A stretch of 64,000 nt of DNA from Pachypanchax playfairii (Eukaryota > Chordata > Actinopteri > Cyprinodontiformes > Aplocheilidae): assembly GCA_006937955.1 (NCBI GenBank), contig SSNP01000014.1, forward strand, positions 143,294 to 207,293. Reading direction: 5' to 3'. Of this stretch, positions 11,801 through 24,400 are shown in pieces; position 1 is the first letter of the stretch, and every line of letters begins with the position of its first letter. The position numbers and the translations under genes were made by a program. The notes beneath the pieces were generated by a model. It worked only from the letters and a program-made list of their open reading frames with translations. It had not been told where the DNA came from and ran no database searches.

Positions 11801-13068
11801 GTGATTCACACAGAGAATAGGGGAAATCTGCAGATTAAACTGAAACACTGAAGATTACACCCCAAAACATTTATCTTTTTCTTTTTTTCATTAAATATAC
11901 CCATGTGAATGGAAGGGGTGAGATTTGAGGCACTCAGATCCCCCCTCATGTTACATCACATGACTAATTAGCATAGCAGATTAGAAGTTTTTGTGCTTTG
12001 AACTAAAGAGAACTTATCAGTACCTCGCTGTACACGTTTATTGGAATGAACGCTCGGCGCCTACTAAACCAATTTGTTAGATAATATTTGCCATGCGATT
12101 AGGTGAATGTTTTGTTGGTGGGTGTGTGGTTGCGTGTTTTGTCCTCCAGGTGTAACCTAGTTTCTAATTGAGGGGCTCCTTGTTTACACCTGCAGAACTG
12201 GGACAATCTCAAGCTAACATAAGCTAATCAATTAGTGAAAGAGAGTAAATAGGGAAGCACCGCCAGTGAAACTCTTAGCATTTTACACTCAAATCAGCCC
12301 ATGAAGAGGAAGCGACCAAAATATTTGAACAGCTTTTTGGATTTTACACTCTAACTTTTAAAATAATGTTTCTAAGGGTAAGAAAGTTGAGTGGTTTACC
12401 ACGGTGGTCCAGCTTTGTCACCAACTGTCAGATGGGCTGCTGTAGCATTTATTTGAGGGAAGATAAATTCATCTTATTTCTATTTTTTCTGCTGCTGTCA
12501 CCCTGTAGATTTCATTTTATACATAAATAGATGTATATGCATGTATGCTATAGAGCTCAGAGGTTATCTGCAACACACCCTCAGCCCCCTTAATGATTTT
12601 GGTGATCCTGCCCTGACATTTCTTCTTACCAGCATGAAGTTGACATTTGTGTGTTTCCGTGAAACAACTACTGGGGTGGCGTGATTAATATGCATAAACA
12701 AATGGCTCCCATCTTTTTTTTTTTTTTTTCAAGGCTGCATTCCTAATGAGAAGTTGAAGGTTGAGTTCAGTCATGATTACTTCATTATATTTATGTACAT
12801 AATCACAAAGCTCATGCTGACTGCCAAATCCCACCCACATTAGAGAAAATATATCCCGTACTCGCAACATTTGTACTATTCCTGTGACAGCGCTGGGATT
12901 TGAACTTTATTGAAGCTGCTTGCAACAAATGCAATGGGTCATTAAACTGTTAGCACTCGCATCAACTAGTTTATGCACATTTACAGAATGATATTTATAT
13001 CCAGTCTTCTAGGGTTGGCTTTTCCCACAGATCTGCTAAAATATTTAGACTGTTTGGAATTATGAATA
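8835..13068. other. Intergenic, no gene recognised
   Basis: AT-rich sequence with low-complexity stretches such as (TTTG)n near 9315-9333, (TTTA)n near 9717-9734 and poly-T at 12713-12730. The 141-codon frame at 10418-10843 has no recognisable domain and lysine/glutamine-rich composition typical of A-rich DNA. A compositionally balanced block at about 10860-11160 could be a conserved noncoding element. Confidence 0.5.
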
Positions 13069-13372
13069 TCCATCCATCCATTTTTTATTTCTCAGGGTCA
13101 TGGGCTAGGCTAGTGCTTTTTTGCAGCAGTCACGGGGTGAGAGATGAGGTACACTTGTAATGAACAGGTCCACACTCACAACTAAGACCAGTTTAGATTC
13201 ACGCATTGCATGTTCTCTTTTTTTTACACCGTAGGAGGAAATCAGGAGTATCTGGAGAAAACCTGCATGAACACAGATCGTGCAAACTCCATGCAGAATG
13301 GTTCCTGGTGAAAGTCAAACTCAGGATCTTCTTTCTGCAAGGCCAAAGTGCAAACCAGCTCGAATTATGTGT
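13069..13372 (+). repeat. Diverged L2-like LINE 3' fragment
   Basis: Starts with CATCCATCCATTTTTTATTT and continues through a decayed version of a widespread fish repeat: a run resembling CGTAGGAGGAAATCAGGAGTA, TCTGGAGAAAACCTGCATGA, and GTGCAAACTCCATGCAGAAT. The order of these blocks fits the family. Related copies sit at 49583 and 60240. Confidence 0.6.
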
Positions 13373-16300
13373 ATATTTTTTAATGATAAAAAAGAGAGCA
13401 GAAAACCATGCTCATTATTCTTTCTCCAGCTAAATTTAATTGGGAAATCAATCTGAAACTTTTTGGCTGACTAGAGCTTGGTGTGCAGCTTTACCTGGAA
13501 GTGTATTATTAACACCTGAACCCAGGAAACACAGTGCAAGATATCAAGCAACAGTCTACCAGACGTGCTGATGGAAGCGAGACCAGAAAAGGTCAAGTTC
13601 TCTACTCATTATGCCACAGAAATCTGTTTAACCATCTCTGTCTACTTGCACTGGACGGTAGCTTGTTGTCTGTCAAATTCAATTTTAAGAGAGTAAGACG
13701 CTGCCACCACATTCAGGTTGAAGCAATTTCCTGGCCAATAAATCTCATATAACCAACCGCAGACTGTTTAAAAGCTCTCCATCAGCTAATAACAACGCAG
13801 TTTGCCTTTCCAGACTCTTGTTTAAGTTGCTACTCGAAGCTGTATCCACCACCTCACTAACACATCAACATCAATCATTTCTGTCTGATGTCCTGTTACT
13901 GTTTGCCCCATTAAAAACAGACAGCAGTCGATGAAATCTATCAACAGAAGAGGTCATGTCTGCAAAATTATGGCACATATGCTCGGCGGGCCCACACGAG
14001 ACCTCCCCAAAGTGTCAGCACTTTTACTCGCAGGACTGCAAGGCTTGTCATTGTTGCCCTTTAGGCTAATCTTTGTAGTCAAGTTTTCTATCAGGAAATC
14101 ATTATGACAGACTAACTGAAATGTCAAACGAACACAAAAAAAGGAAGGAGGAAATTGCACTAATGCAAATTCCTGTAAAGGGTGGCAGGGATTTAGACGG
14201 GTTCACTTTGATGTTGGCTCTTTAAAGAATGGAATTAACACTAGCACACAGAACTTAAGTCCGGATTTAGGCATACGCTTAAATACGATCATGGTGAAAA
14301 GGACAAGCTACAGAATCATGGGGTGTACTCGGCTTTCACACACGGTCTCTGCCTTTTGCTTAGTTTGTAATAAGTAAAACATGACATGGTGTTATAACTA
14401 GTTGTGTAAAAACTAAATTTTGGAGGATACCTTTCTATGGCATAAAAAAAACTGCCAAAATATAGATAATCAAGCTGTTGGTGAGGTCTTCAAACACTTA
14501 ATTATCAAATAAAAAACAAAATGTGGACTGAGTTTCCTATAAACATGAGGTTTCTCTCATTTATCGTTAACGTGAGTCTTTTTAAATGACTTTATCACTG
14601 CTATACTTTCTTGTGTATTAGCTCCTCTCATTTGATAAGATCAAATAAACAGAAATAAAAAAGATGTTGAAGACATGCCAAGAAAACATAATACAGCAAA
14701 AAGAGCAAGTATGTAGTTGATTCTCGAGCATCATAAGCAAAGTTTAGGATGTGACAGCTGCTTTGCTGATATGGGTTTTTATGTCAACTGGAGGATGAGA
14801 ACAAATGACAGGTTACAAAGCAGCTGTTGCAGTTATTTTTACACATCTAAACAAGACTTATTAAGTCAAAGAGGTCTCCATGTCGCTGAGGGGAGAAAAG
14901 GGGCTTTGTTATTTGAATTTTGTGCTCTTGTTTGAGTTTTCTGACAGAAAAGTGAATTTAAGATTAAATTAAACTGTGCAGCTCTATTAAGTCTCATTAG
15001 GTAAGTTTGGAGTTTGGGTAACTGATTTAAACTCTTTAATAGGCTCTAAGAAGGAATAGCTAACAAACATGAAGGTAACAGCTACAAATGATGGAGATTT
15101 TTTTTATAGTAGAGTAGAACTTTATCTTTAAGTACTCATAATGTTCAGGATGATCAGTATGTTTGGTACCAACAGTTCTGGGGAGCACTGTAAATTGATT
15201 TGGTGCTGATTGCCATCGGTCATTTAGCGAATCATAGGATGGGTCCTGGTCAAGTGGTCTGTCCATCACAAGGCTGCAAAGACCTGTTTCTGTAGAAAAA
15301 ACTCTGCACATACAGGTAGAACATACAGAAAGGTTCCAGCCAATTTTTGAAACCAAGACTGTCTTTCTGTGAGAAAACTGTCACCAACTGTGGTCCCTGA
15401 AGCTCCTAGCACATTGCAAATCCACGTCTTCTGAACCTTTGATAATTTGATATATTAAATGAGTCTTATTGACTGATTGAAACTGGTGTAAAACCACAGT
15501 TTGAAGCATTACTGCATGAAGGTGTGGGCTACGGAGGCTGCAAATTCATACTTATTTCTGTTTATGTACAAGGTGTCATTAGCATTGCATTTTAGAGAAA
15601 CGACAAAAAAAAGCAATTTACCATTCCCATGAGCCGTTTCTTCAAATGCAAAACAATGACTCAATTATTATTCATTTACCTTTTTTGTCACATGACAATC
15701 AGTTAGAGGCAGATAATGGATGTAGAGAGCATGCTATTCAGTTAACAACATTGGTGTCAGTCTGAACTGTGTTCTAAATATAGCAATTTTTTAGCATTCA
15801 GTGCAAAAGTCTCTTTAGCAAGGACTGACTTCTCAGCATTATGTGTTGGTATGAAATGTTTTTTATTGGTTTAAAGCCATTAAAAGTGATATTCAGGATG
15901 TAAAATGTGAGTTGTAGTAACAGATTTAAACAAGTGTTGACGCACCTCACTAAACACATTATTGGAGGTATTTCCTGCTGAAAATTCAACTACCCACTCA
16001 CTTGGTCCTGATATGAACACAGATGAGTTGTTAAACCATCCCAAAATACACTTAAATTGTCTTGATGTTACAGCCTTGACACTGTGTTTTTGAATTTATT
16101 TTTCCTCCACAGGGATGTCCATTTACCTGACTGAGGTTGAACTGAGTTAAGTGAGCAAGAAATAAAAAAAAAGAACAAACACAGAGTTAATCACGACTAC
16201 AGTTTCAGCATCAGCAGTACTCAAGGTTTGTTGTGTTCTACTTCTACATTACATGCGTGTTTCAGGAACAGCTGGCTCGCACAGCCCTTTTTTGTAAAGT

Positions 16301-17760
16301 AATAAAAAGTCTTCTCTTACCCGGTACCATGTGAACATTCGTCTGATTACTCATGACTGGAATTGTGGGTTTCTGATAGACCTCGGGAATGAATGTTTGC
16401 ACCATGGTGGGGTGGCGGTGAAGGGTTCAATAAATTCCCCCCACCCACCCAAAAAAAAAGTGCACACCTAGAGAATGTGTTTGAATATTTTAGCACCATG
16501 TGGAGGGAGAAATAAGTGAGAGTATGCTCCATCTTCATGTGAATTCTTAGCAGGTGTAAGCAGTATTCGAAGACAGGAAAAGTGACAAATGATGAATTTG
16601 CATAAACAATACAGCATGTAAAGAGATTTTACATGATTTATTTGTTGTGCTGATGGATAAAACTACCCCCGCAACACCGGGAAATGGATGAAATGAAAAT
16701 TAACAGCTGAGAAACAGACAACAAAAGGGAGGAGGAGGGAAATTGAATGGCTGATATTGTAAAAATAGAATAAAATTTACAGTTTGGCTATTTTAAATGA
16801 TAATGAACATGTTCAAGCCCCACGTGTTCTGCTTTGTCATGACATGACATTGGTATCCAGGAATGATTTACACCATGGACAAGGCACAGTGAAGCAGAAC
16901 ATCTCTCTTACTCTCCAGAGGTAAAAAAAAGAGGTAATAACAGGAAAGCATAGCCATATGTGTTCATAAGACAGAACAATCCAGAAAATGACACACCGCA
17001 ATCCACAATATCAAGCTGAAGCTCTTTTCTGCTAAATTTAAAACTACAAATCTCTGTCATATTGAAATTTAATCATTTTAACTTGAATCATCTCCAAATC
17101 TGGTAAGATGATCAAATTTGTCTGCAAACTAACCTCCACTGCAAAGGTAATCACTTTTTTCACTTAATTTGGAGAAATGAGAAACTAGTGGAGATAATTA
17201 TGAATGAGTCATTTCAGAACTTTCTATTTTTGAGTTAAAAGAGTAATCAGTCTAATCTAAATTCAATCTTGTTGAAATTCCCATTATGGAAGAAAATAAA
17301 GTAAACGTTTAACACGTGTTAACATATTCCAAATGAACTGTATTCCATGTGCAAAACATACGTTTCACATGTGTTTCAAGTGTTATTTAACATGTTTCCT
17401 GAGCTGAAGCTTGTAGCTATTTTTTCAATTTAAAAGTAAAATTGAAGTTTTTTTTTTAAACATACCATTCAAGTTTTATTTCCTCAGAGGCTTAGAATTT
17501 ATTTTGAACTTAGAATGCAAATCAAAATGTATATTTAGCTGAAAAAAATGATTGAGCTGTAAACGATTAAATAGAAATGAAAAGGTGTATATAAGTGAAA
17601 TAATTCGATAATCTGTAATGTTTTTTGAAGAAAAGTTAAACAATGCATATATTCATATCTCAAATTTTTTATTTACTTAATAAAATGTAAACAAAGAGCC
17701 TTCACGCTCTTCTGGAGGCTTAAAAACCCTAAAGTTTTGGTATCTAATGCACCACCTCCA
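13373..17760. other. Intergenic upstream of astn2, no gene recognised
   Basis: AT-rich; no frame resembles a known protein. A palindromic AACACGTGTT lies near 17311. This stretch could hold distal regulatory DNA for astn2, but nothing in it is decisive by eye. Confidence 0.5.
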
Positions 17761-17783
17761 CCTGATAAGTGCTTTCCAAATGG

Positions 17784-17978
17784 CACGTGCGTATATTCGA
17801 GTTAAGTGGCGTCTTTCTGTCTCCAGCACGCGCAGAAGTGGATGAAAGATGACATCCTCGCTACACCTGTGCTGCCGCCTCCTGGACGGACGCGACTCCT
17901 TTGCAGCGACTGTACTATAAGTGAACGGACAGCTTATGAGCCCCACTCAAAGCGAGAGAACCACACACAAGGAGCGGG
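17784..17978 (+). promoter_or_regulatory. astn2: Putative astn2 core promoter and 5' leader
   Basis: Base composition turns GC- and CpG-richer here, continuing into exon 1. An E-box CACGTG (17784-17789) is followed by a TATA-like GTATATT (17791-17797), which would place transcription start near 17820; this is inference. The leader then contains two upstream ATGs (17842 and 17936), both out of frame with the main start and both opening frames that run past 17979. An in-frame TGA at 17937-17939 shows that the main frame cannot begin further upstream. Confidence 0.4.
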
Positions 17979-18402
17979 ATGGCGGGGATTTCAGCGCTGC
18001 ACATCCGCGTCCTCCTCGCGGCTATCCTCCTGACGGGCTCCGTGACACTCCGCGCGAGCAAAGGGGCCACGTCGCCTGACGAGGACCGGGACAGCGAGAG
18101 CGACGCGGAGACCCCGTGCGAGGTGAAAACCGTCACCGTCTCTACCCTGCCGGTGCTCCGGGAGAACGAGTTCAGCTTCACCGCCGGAGCCTCGGGGAAC
18201 GTCGCCGGAGGAGGGAGTGCTGGCGCTGGTGCTGCAGCTGGAGCAGGTGGTGCTGGTGGAGGAGGACCTGGAGGAGGAACGGGAGGAGGAGCAGGAGGAG
18301 GGGGTGAATCCCGACTCCTGTTATTCGTTAGAACAGACCTACCTGGGCGAATTTCTGTAATGGATGATCTTGACAACACAGCTCTCCCCTACTTCACACT
18401 CG
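17979..18402 (+). CDS. astn2: Astrotactin-2, exon 1 (start codon, signal peptide, ectodomain start)
   Basis: First coding exon of an astrotactin, a neuronal membrane protein known in mammals for glial-guided migration and protein trafficking. The ATG has G at -3 and G at +4, and an in-frame stop lies just upstream. Residues 1-25 form a signal peptide (core VLLAAILLTG). An acidic stretch (DEDRDSESDAE) follows, then C47 and EVKTVTVSTLPVLRENE, which is shared by both paralogues. Residues 70-109 are a Gly/Ala linker, then SRLLLFVRTDLPGRI and DDLDNTALPYFTL. The Gly/Ala linker, LLLFVR and PGRI favour ASTN2 over ASTN1. The exon ends at 18402 after one base of codon 142, with donor GTAAGA. Adding AG from 62748 completes Glu142, as the family requires. 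The antisense frame at 17915-18379 is a shadow. Paralogue assignment is from memory of the mammalian proteins. Confidence 0.93.
18187..18305 (+). repeat. astn2: In-frame GGN/GCN trinucleotide tract in exon 1
   Basis: Codes for about 40 residues that are nearly all Gly and Ala (70-109), built mostly from GGA, GGT, GCT and GCA codons. ASTN2 proteins have a comparable low-complexity linker at this place, so it belongs to the gene. Its purine-rich repeats make its length likely to vary between species and alleles. Confidence 0.85.
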
Positions 18403-21400
18403 GTAAGAACTGCTGTAGTACTTACTGTGTTTGCCCTCCATGATGTGAGTCTTGCTGCACATTTATGAGGAATAAAAAATCTGCAGTTTGCAGAGCTTCT
18501 TGAACCAGGTGCTCAAGTTGTTCCTGACATTAAATTGTATATTATTCTAATTAGCAACATGCATCCAATCAGATCAGCTTTCCTTCCACAGACTTATCTG
18601 CTTCTTCTGGAGCTCATCGTGTCACTTTGGATGAAGTGACTTTCTCTTCCATCTGAATTTCCTGTTTTGTGGTTAAACATGATTACAAGTTTAATAATCG
18701 TGCAAAGACTTAACACCATGCCCCAATCAAGCGGTGCAATTTAGTCCAACAAATATGCATGAAATTAGGGATTTATTCTCAATCCTGCTCCGTAATTTGT
18801 TGCACACATGCTCTCAGGATTGGGGGTATAAATTGAATGAGAATATAGGCTTTAGTTTACATTGCTGTCAAGGGAAACCCCACAAATCAGATCGTCTGTG
18901 CTTGTGTGTGAGAGAGAGCCTGCGTTTCCTATCCCTAAATAATAAGTGAGAGAATCAGCACAGTGCAACGCTGGTCTCTGACAGGTCATCGGGAGTTCTG
19001 TGAAAGTCAGTCTCTCTGAAGCGGTCTCGGGAGTAGCATCACTGATTGGATAATCACAGAGGACATAATGGCAGGAAAGCATGTCTGCCTTCCACTTTCT
19101 GAAAACATATTTCTCTTTGCACGAGGAGCAGACTTCATCTGAAAGCAACTTGCTTACTGAGCTTTTGCTGTATTTCTCTTTTATTCGTGCCAAAAAAGAA
19201 GGCATGTGAAGGATGGACACCCCCCTCCCCACACACACCTTTACAGAGTGATCCACACAGCTGGTTTCATGACCTTGCACTGGTGCGTTTACAGTGTTCA
19301 GAGCCTGTTAAATGTTCTCACCCACTCGAAATGAAGTGAAACCCAACGGTTGCAGAAATGTTACACGATTAAACAGTTGTTTCAGATCAGCCCTGATGGC
19401 ATGATGTGAAAACCGCCTGGTCGAAATAAAAGGCAAATTCGAACACACTCGGTGGAGGTCAGCTGTATGGGCACTAAGAATTGACAAGAACGTCTCTTTG
19501 CTGCAGTTTTTGGACCGTGGGCTCACAATCATCCCCCTTTTTTCCTCCCTCAGTGGTCTCAGTTTCATTCCCTGTATGAAGACTGTCGAGTGAACTGGCT
19601 GCACGAAGCAAAAGGCTGGCTGCCTGGCAGGCAGGCAGACTGAGGGCTGGAGCATTAGCTAGTAAATCACTTTCTATTCTCATTAAGGACAGCCGTTGAC
19701 TGGCGAGAAAGGCCTCTCTGTCCTCCCAGTCAGCCAGCTAGCAAATTTGCTGCTTCACCCTTTCGGTAGATGATTGCCTGCCGTGGAGGGAAAGAAGCTT
19801 TAATAGTCTTTAATAGTTTCATGTGAGTAATACATACTGAAAGCACATGATATGTGCCTTCAGTATGTATAAAACTGGAGACTAAAATTTGTTTTTTTGT
19901 TGTTTTCAGGAACAAAAAACAAGCAAAATCTAATTTGTAGCCAGCATCGCTCATAAAACCACTTTTGTTGAATTATTGTTTTTTTTTACAATAATAAAAT
20001 CTTCACTCTAAAGGAAGAGTTATCTAATTATTTATGCTCATTTATTTGTTCTGTAAAAGAACAAATTTAAATAATATTCTTACTTATGCATTGTTAAGTA
20101 GTTCTTCAACGTGTGTGATTATTTTTTCTCACACACACACACACAGACCCTCAAGGTGTGTGCAGGAACCTGCAACCACTCAGAGCTAATGGTGCAATCA
20201 AATATCTTCTACCTCAATACTTTGTTTTTTCTTCCCTGTTAATATTCTGATGCTAAAGTTCCAAACCATCAATTTGTTCTCACCTGCACTTTCATTTAAC
20301 ACTGCACAATAATGCATGGTTGTCATCTTGACAGTCCTTTTCTCTCGATGAATGTATTAGTTGGTGTGTTCTCCCCTTCTGAAATGAAATGAAATTTTTT
20401 ATTGGACAACCTAGAAATAGGTTGTACTTTGTTGTTACTTTAAAAGACAAAAAATACATGAAACAGAAGCATGCTCAATTACTTATATCATATTTCTATG
20501 GTCAGAGTTCGTTTGTGGCTTCAGGACTCTACATCAAAATAAAAATTGGTTAAAAAGTAAAAATGCATTTCAATACATCACACATACAGTGTATGAACAA
20601 CAAAAAGGGTGTTTTAATTGTTTTTTTACTTGTTCTAATTATTTTCCCGTTTTTAAAACCAGCTAAACAATATTAAGGACTCTTACTTTATTAGATTCTG
20701 GCAGCTCCTCTCTGTCAATGTTAAGATTTTTTGTCAGATAAATTGTTGTTCTGAAATTTAGAGACAACTGATGAAGTTCCTCACTGTGACATAACAGAAG
20801 GACTAAAAGCAATTAAAACATGTCTTTGTATTCTGAACATGAGCTTGATCTGTGCAAGTTGTTGTAAAATGTTGATGGTTACCGATAACAGAATGTAAAA
20901 CCTTTTTAGTACTTGAAACACTCATATTTGATCAGATGTTTTGCTCTCCATTAACAAAAAAACTTTTAAAACACATTCATTCATTCCACCTTTATTTATG
21001 GACTTAACACAATTGAGGGATGTATGAAACCATTAGTGGGGGAAAAATAATTTAAAAGCTTTCTTTAAGATCTGTTTGCGCAATCAATAATAAACCTGCA
21101 AAAATAATTAAATTAAATAACTCAAAACAATTACAATCAATCCAAACAGATAAAAATGGACAACATATCTAGTGTAAGTATTTTACAGTGAGCTCAAGAC
21201 AAATTACCAAGAGGCTGGCTATTTGGCAGAGAACTTAACCTCAGGGTCTAAATCATCCCTGTGACTTCCCAATTCCATCTTCAATCTCCCAGAATGCCAT
21301 TCAAGCCAGTCTGGCCTCCAACTGCAGATCATTTTGGTCTAATACCTACTTGATAATGGATTTATGATGAGGACTCATCAGAAAGAGTGAAATTAGCTAA

Positions 21401-24400
21401 TGACTCCATAATGAACTGAGAAAAAGACAGATTTTCATGAGTTGACACATTTTGAATGGATGTCTGTTTGAGCAGAGAGATATTTCACAACATATTGTAA
21501 TGTGTTTTGTAATCTACACAGTAATGGCTTAGTGGCCATTAGAAAGTCTCCGGCCATTAGTGTTGTACATTTAGTTACTTTCACATTGGCTTCAATTTGG
21601 ACATTGGATGACGGCATCCATCTTTATGAGTCCGTCTCACTGTCACAGAGCCCTTTAGTGGATTAGTTGACAGAACATTTGACTTCAACCTCGAAGGATG
21701 CTTCTTCTTTTCTCTATTTAAATCAGGTCAGCCACTTATAATCATAACCAGTAAAAGCTTGACAAAGTCAGAATTGTTCTAATCATGAAAATGAAGGGCA
21801 ATTACACTTTTAGATTTTGGTTTGAGGCCAAAAAAATCAATCGCTACATAAAATCAGCCTAAATTTGAGCCATTAATGTCCCTTAATACCACGGACAGTC
21901 TCTCACTTATGGATAGTTACCGTAATATGCAATATTGAATGAAAAAATGCTTTTTAACCTGAATTCAAACTTATAATTTACCAGATCACATTGTTTATGA
22001 TTTTCATATCTATGCTTTACGAAACAGAAGCAAACAATATTTGCACAATCCTTAATTTAGGGAAATGCTTCTGCAGGTTTATAACATTTTCACTCCTCAT
22101 ATCATTTGGGTTTTTCTCCTTTGTAAACAAATGTACTTTATTTATTCACACATTTATTACCAGGTGTATGTAAACCCTAATACTCTATACCATACTCTAG
22201 GTTTATTGTACTGTTAGATGTTTGATTGTTTTGTCTGAGAAGCATCAGAGGTTATTGGGAAACAGGGGGAAAGGACCACAAGTCTCCTTCCTTTTCTTCT
22301 CTGCCTGCTCAGCTTTGATTTATTACCAAGGTGCCACAGAGAATGGATGAGTAGAAAGGGCAGTGTGAAGGAAGTGCACAGGCCTGATTTCCCTCCCCTT
22401 TTCAGCCTTTGTTTTCTTTGTCCTTTTCCTAAACGTTAGCAAACATTGATATATATGCATTTATCCAATAACCAAAAAGCTTTAATGCCAATAAATTTCA
22501 TAGATTTGTTGGACTGTGTTCTTTCCTGACCTTTGCAGACGCCCATCTCACCGTTAACTTTAGTTAAACAATATAAAAAAGGATTTTAATGTGTTTTGCA
22601 GTTTTCTAAAAGATGTATGCAAATATGTGTTTTGTAATTCAAGTTCGTAGCCGAACACAATTACAAATTCAACCAAGATCATTCTATCCTGCTATGCTTT
22701 GTCACGCTGGATAATTTTTCTATTCTCATTTGAAGCGATGTTACGGGACCGGGCGAAAATCAATACCTTTTGGCAACATGTTTGACTCTATAAACACCTC
22801 ATTAAAAGTTCACCTTTCAGAAAACCTTCTGGCACTTAATGCAAGATCGAATGCATTCTGATGTCTTGCTGTTCTTTATCACCCCTAGCCGTTGTATTGA
22901 CTAAATCTTAACTCTCTCTTTTCCAGTTTTATTTATCTTTTTTGTCTTTTCCAGGCATTTTATCAACCTCTGATATGTTGAGCTGTGTTTTTGCTTACTG
23001 TCTCCCTGCTGTATCTCACAGCAAAACCAGCTTGCTTGGTGATGGAAGATTAAACGCTACTGTGGCAAAGCTAAAAGCTATTGCAGGTACTCCAGAAATC
23101 TGCTGTGGCATAGAACATGTTCTCACTGTGCAAGATCTCAGGCTTAACAGTATAAAAGGGTTCAGTTTTGCAGTACATGACAAGCAGTGGATAGAGGGTA
23201 AAGGTCAGCAGAGGAAAGGGACAATTTTGTATGTGGTTCAGCTGAAACTAGAGATGGGAGAACTGTAATATAGAGCCTAAATTTTAAATCTGGAATGGTT
23301 GCACAAGATATTGTAGGAGAACTAAAAGATCATACAGCTTAGTAAATGAGCTATCTAACTATGTTTGCTGAGGATGATGTTGAGCCTGAGCAGTCTGTTT
23401 GAAAATTTTCTTGGCTGTCACTTTTCTTCTGTGATAAACAAAAGGTATGAAAAGTTATGGAAACAACAAAGTGTCTGAGAGAGGTGCTGAGACTCCTGAC
23501 ATTCTGACTGAAGTTCTTTGCGGGATCTGTATTGTATAATTGCTTCACCAGAGTCTCCAGTCTTGCTTTCCGCCACTGGTGGCCAGCTTTGATCTCAAGA
23601 TAATCATTTGATCATTACCGTCGCTGAGAGGCAAACTGTGGTTGGCTTTGATGGAGTAAACAAAGAACATTATGTAAATGCCTCTAATGAATGCACCGGC
23701 TCTTCTATTTATTTGTCTTACTTATGCTAAGCAACATCATGCACAGTCCTGCTTTTGCTGTTCCGAGGGAAAAAAAAACTGTTGACAGTATGACTGTATG
23801 GAAACCTCACCTTGTCCTAACTCCTTGTATAAATCCATCCATCCATCTGGAAACTTTATCATCTCAACATAAGAGTATTATTGGACTTCCAGTAATACTG
23901 TATGTATCCAAGTCTTCCAACAACTTATCTTCATAAAACTATTCTTGTAAAAAACAAAGAAAAAAAAAAACAGAGCAGCACAGCTCATGGGAGACCATGC
24001 CACAAGCTGATCCCCAAAGATTCATGGACTTTCTATTTGTATACTGTAAAGAGGCTTTTTAGTCTGTACAATGAATGCATAATGTGACACTGATTTATAA
24101 AAGCAATTCCATTTAGTTGGTCTTTTTTGCTCTTTGGGCTTCTCTGATGTGTCTCAGCCACATAATAGAAGGCCTCGTGTGACAACAACTGTGTAATGTA
24201 TTTGCCCTCTTTGTAAAATACTTTTATAACATGAGCCAGATGTCCGGGGACATGGGGGGGTTTGGGAAAAATCCATCAGCTTTTGCAGGATATCTTTAAA
24301 ACCAAGCATGAAAAGCAGACTGGTTAAATATTTTACTATTTTAAAGTGCAAAGTTTCAATTTGCTGACTCTAGACACAATTTATATATGGAGCATGTGTG

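Noticed and set aside
17915..18379. 154-codon minus-strand, Pro/Ala-rich frame over exon 1
   Set aside because: Antisense of the Gly/Ala-rich exon 1 of astn2; the GC-rich repeat keeps all frames open.
18403..18443. Continuation of the exon 1 frame to a stop at 18443
   Set aside because: This is intronic read-through past the GTAAGA donor; joining to 62748 restores the known protein order.
22942..23268. 108-codon + strand frame in intron 1
   Set aside because: No recognised domain and no convincing splice sites; likely a chance frame.
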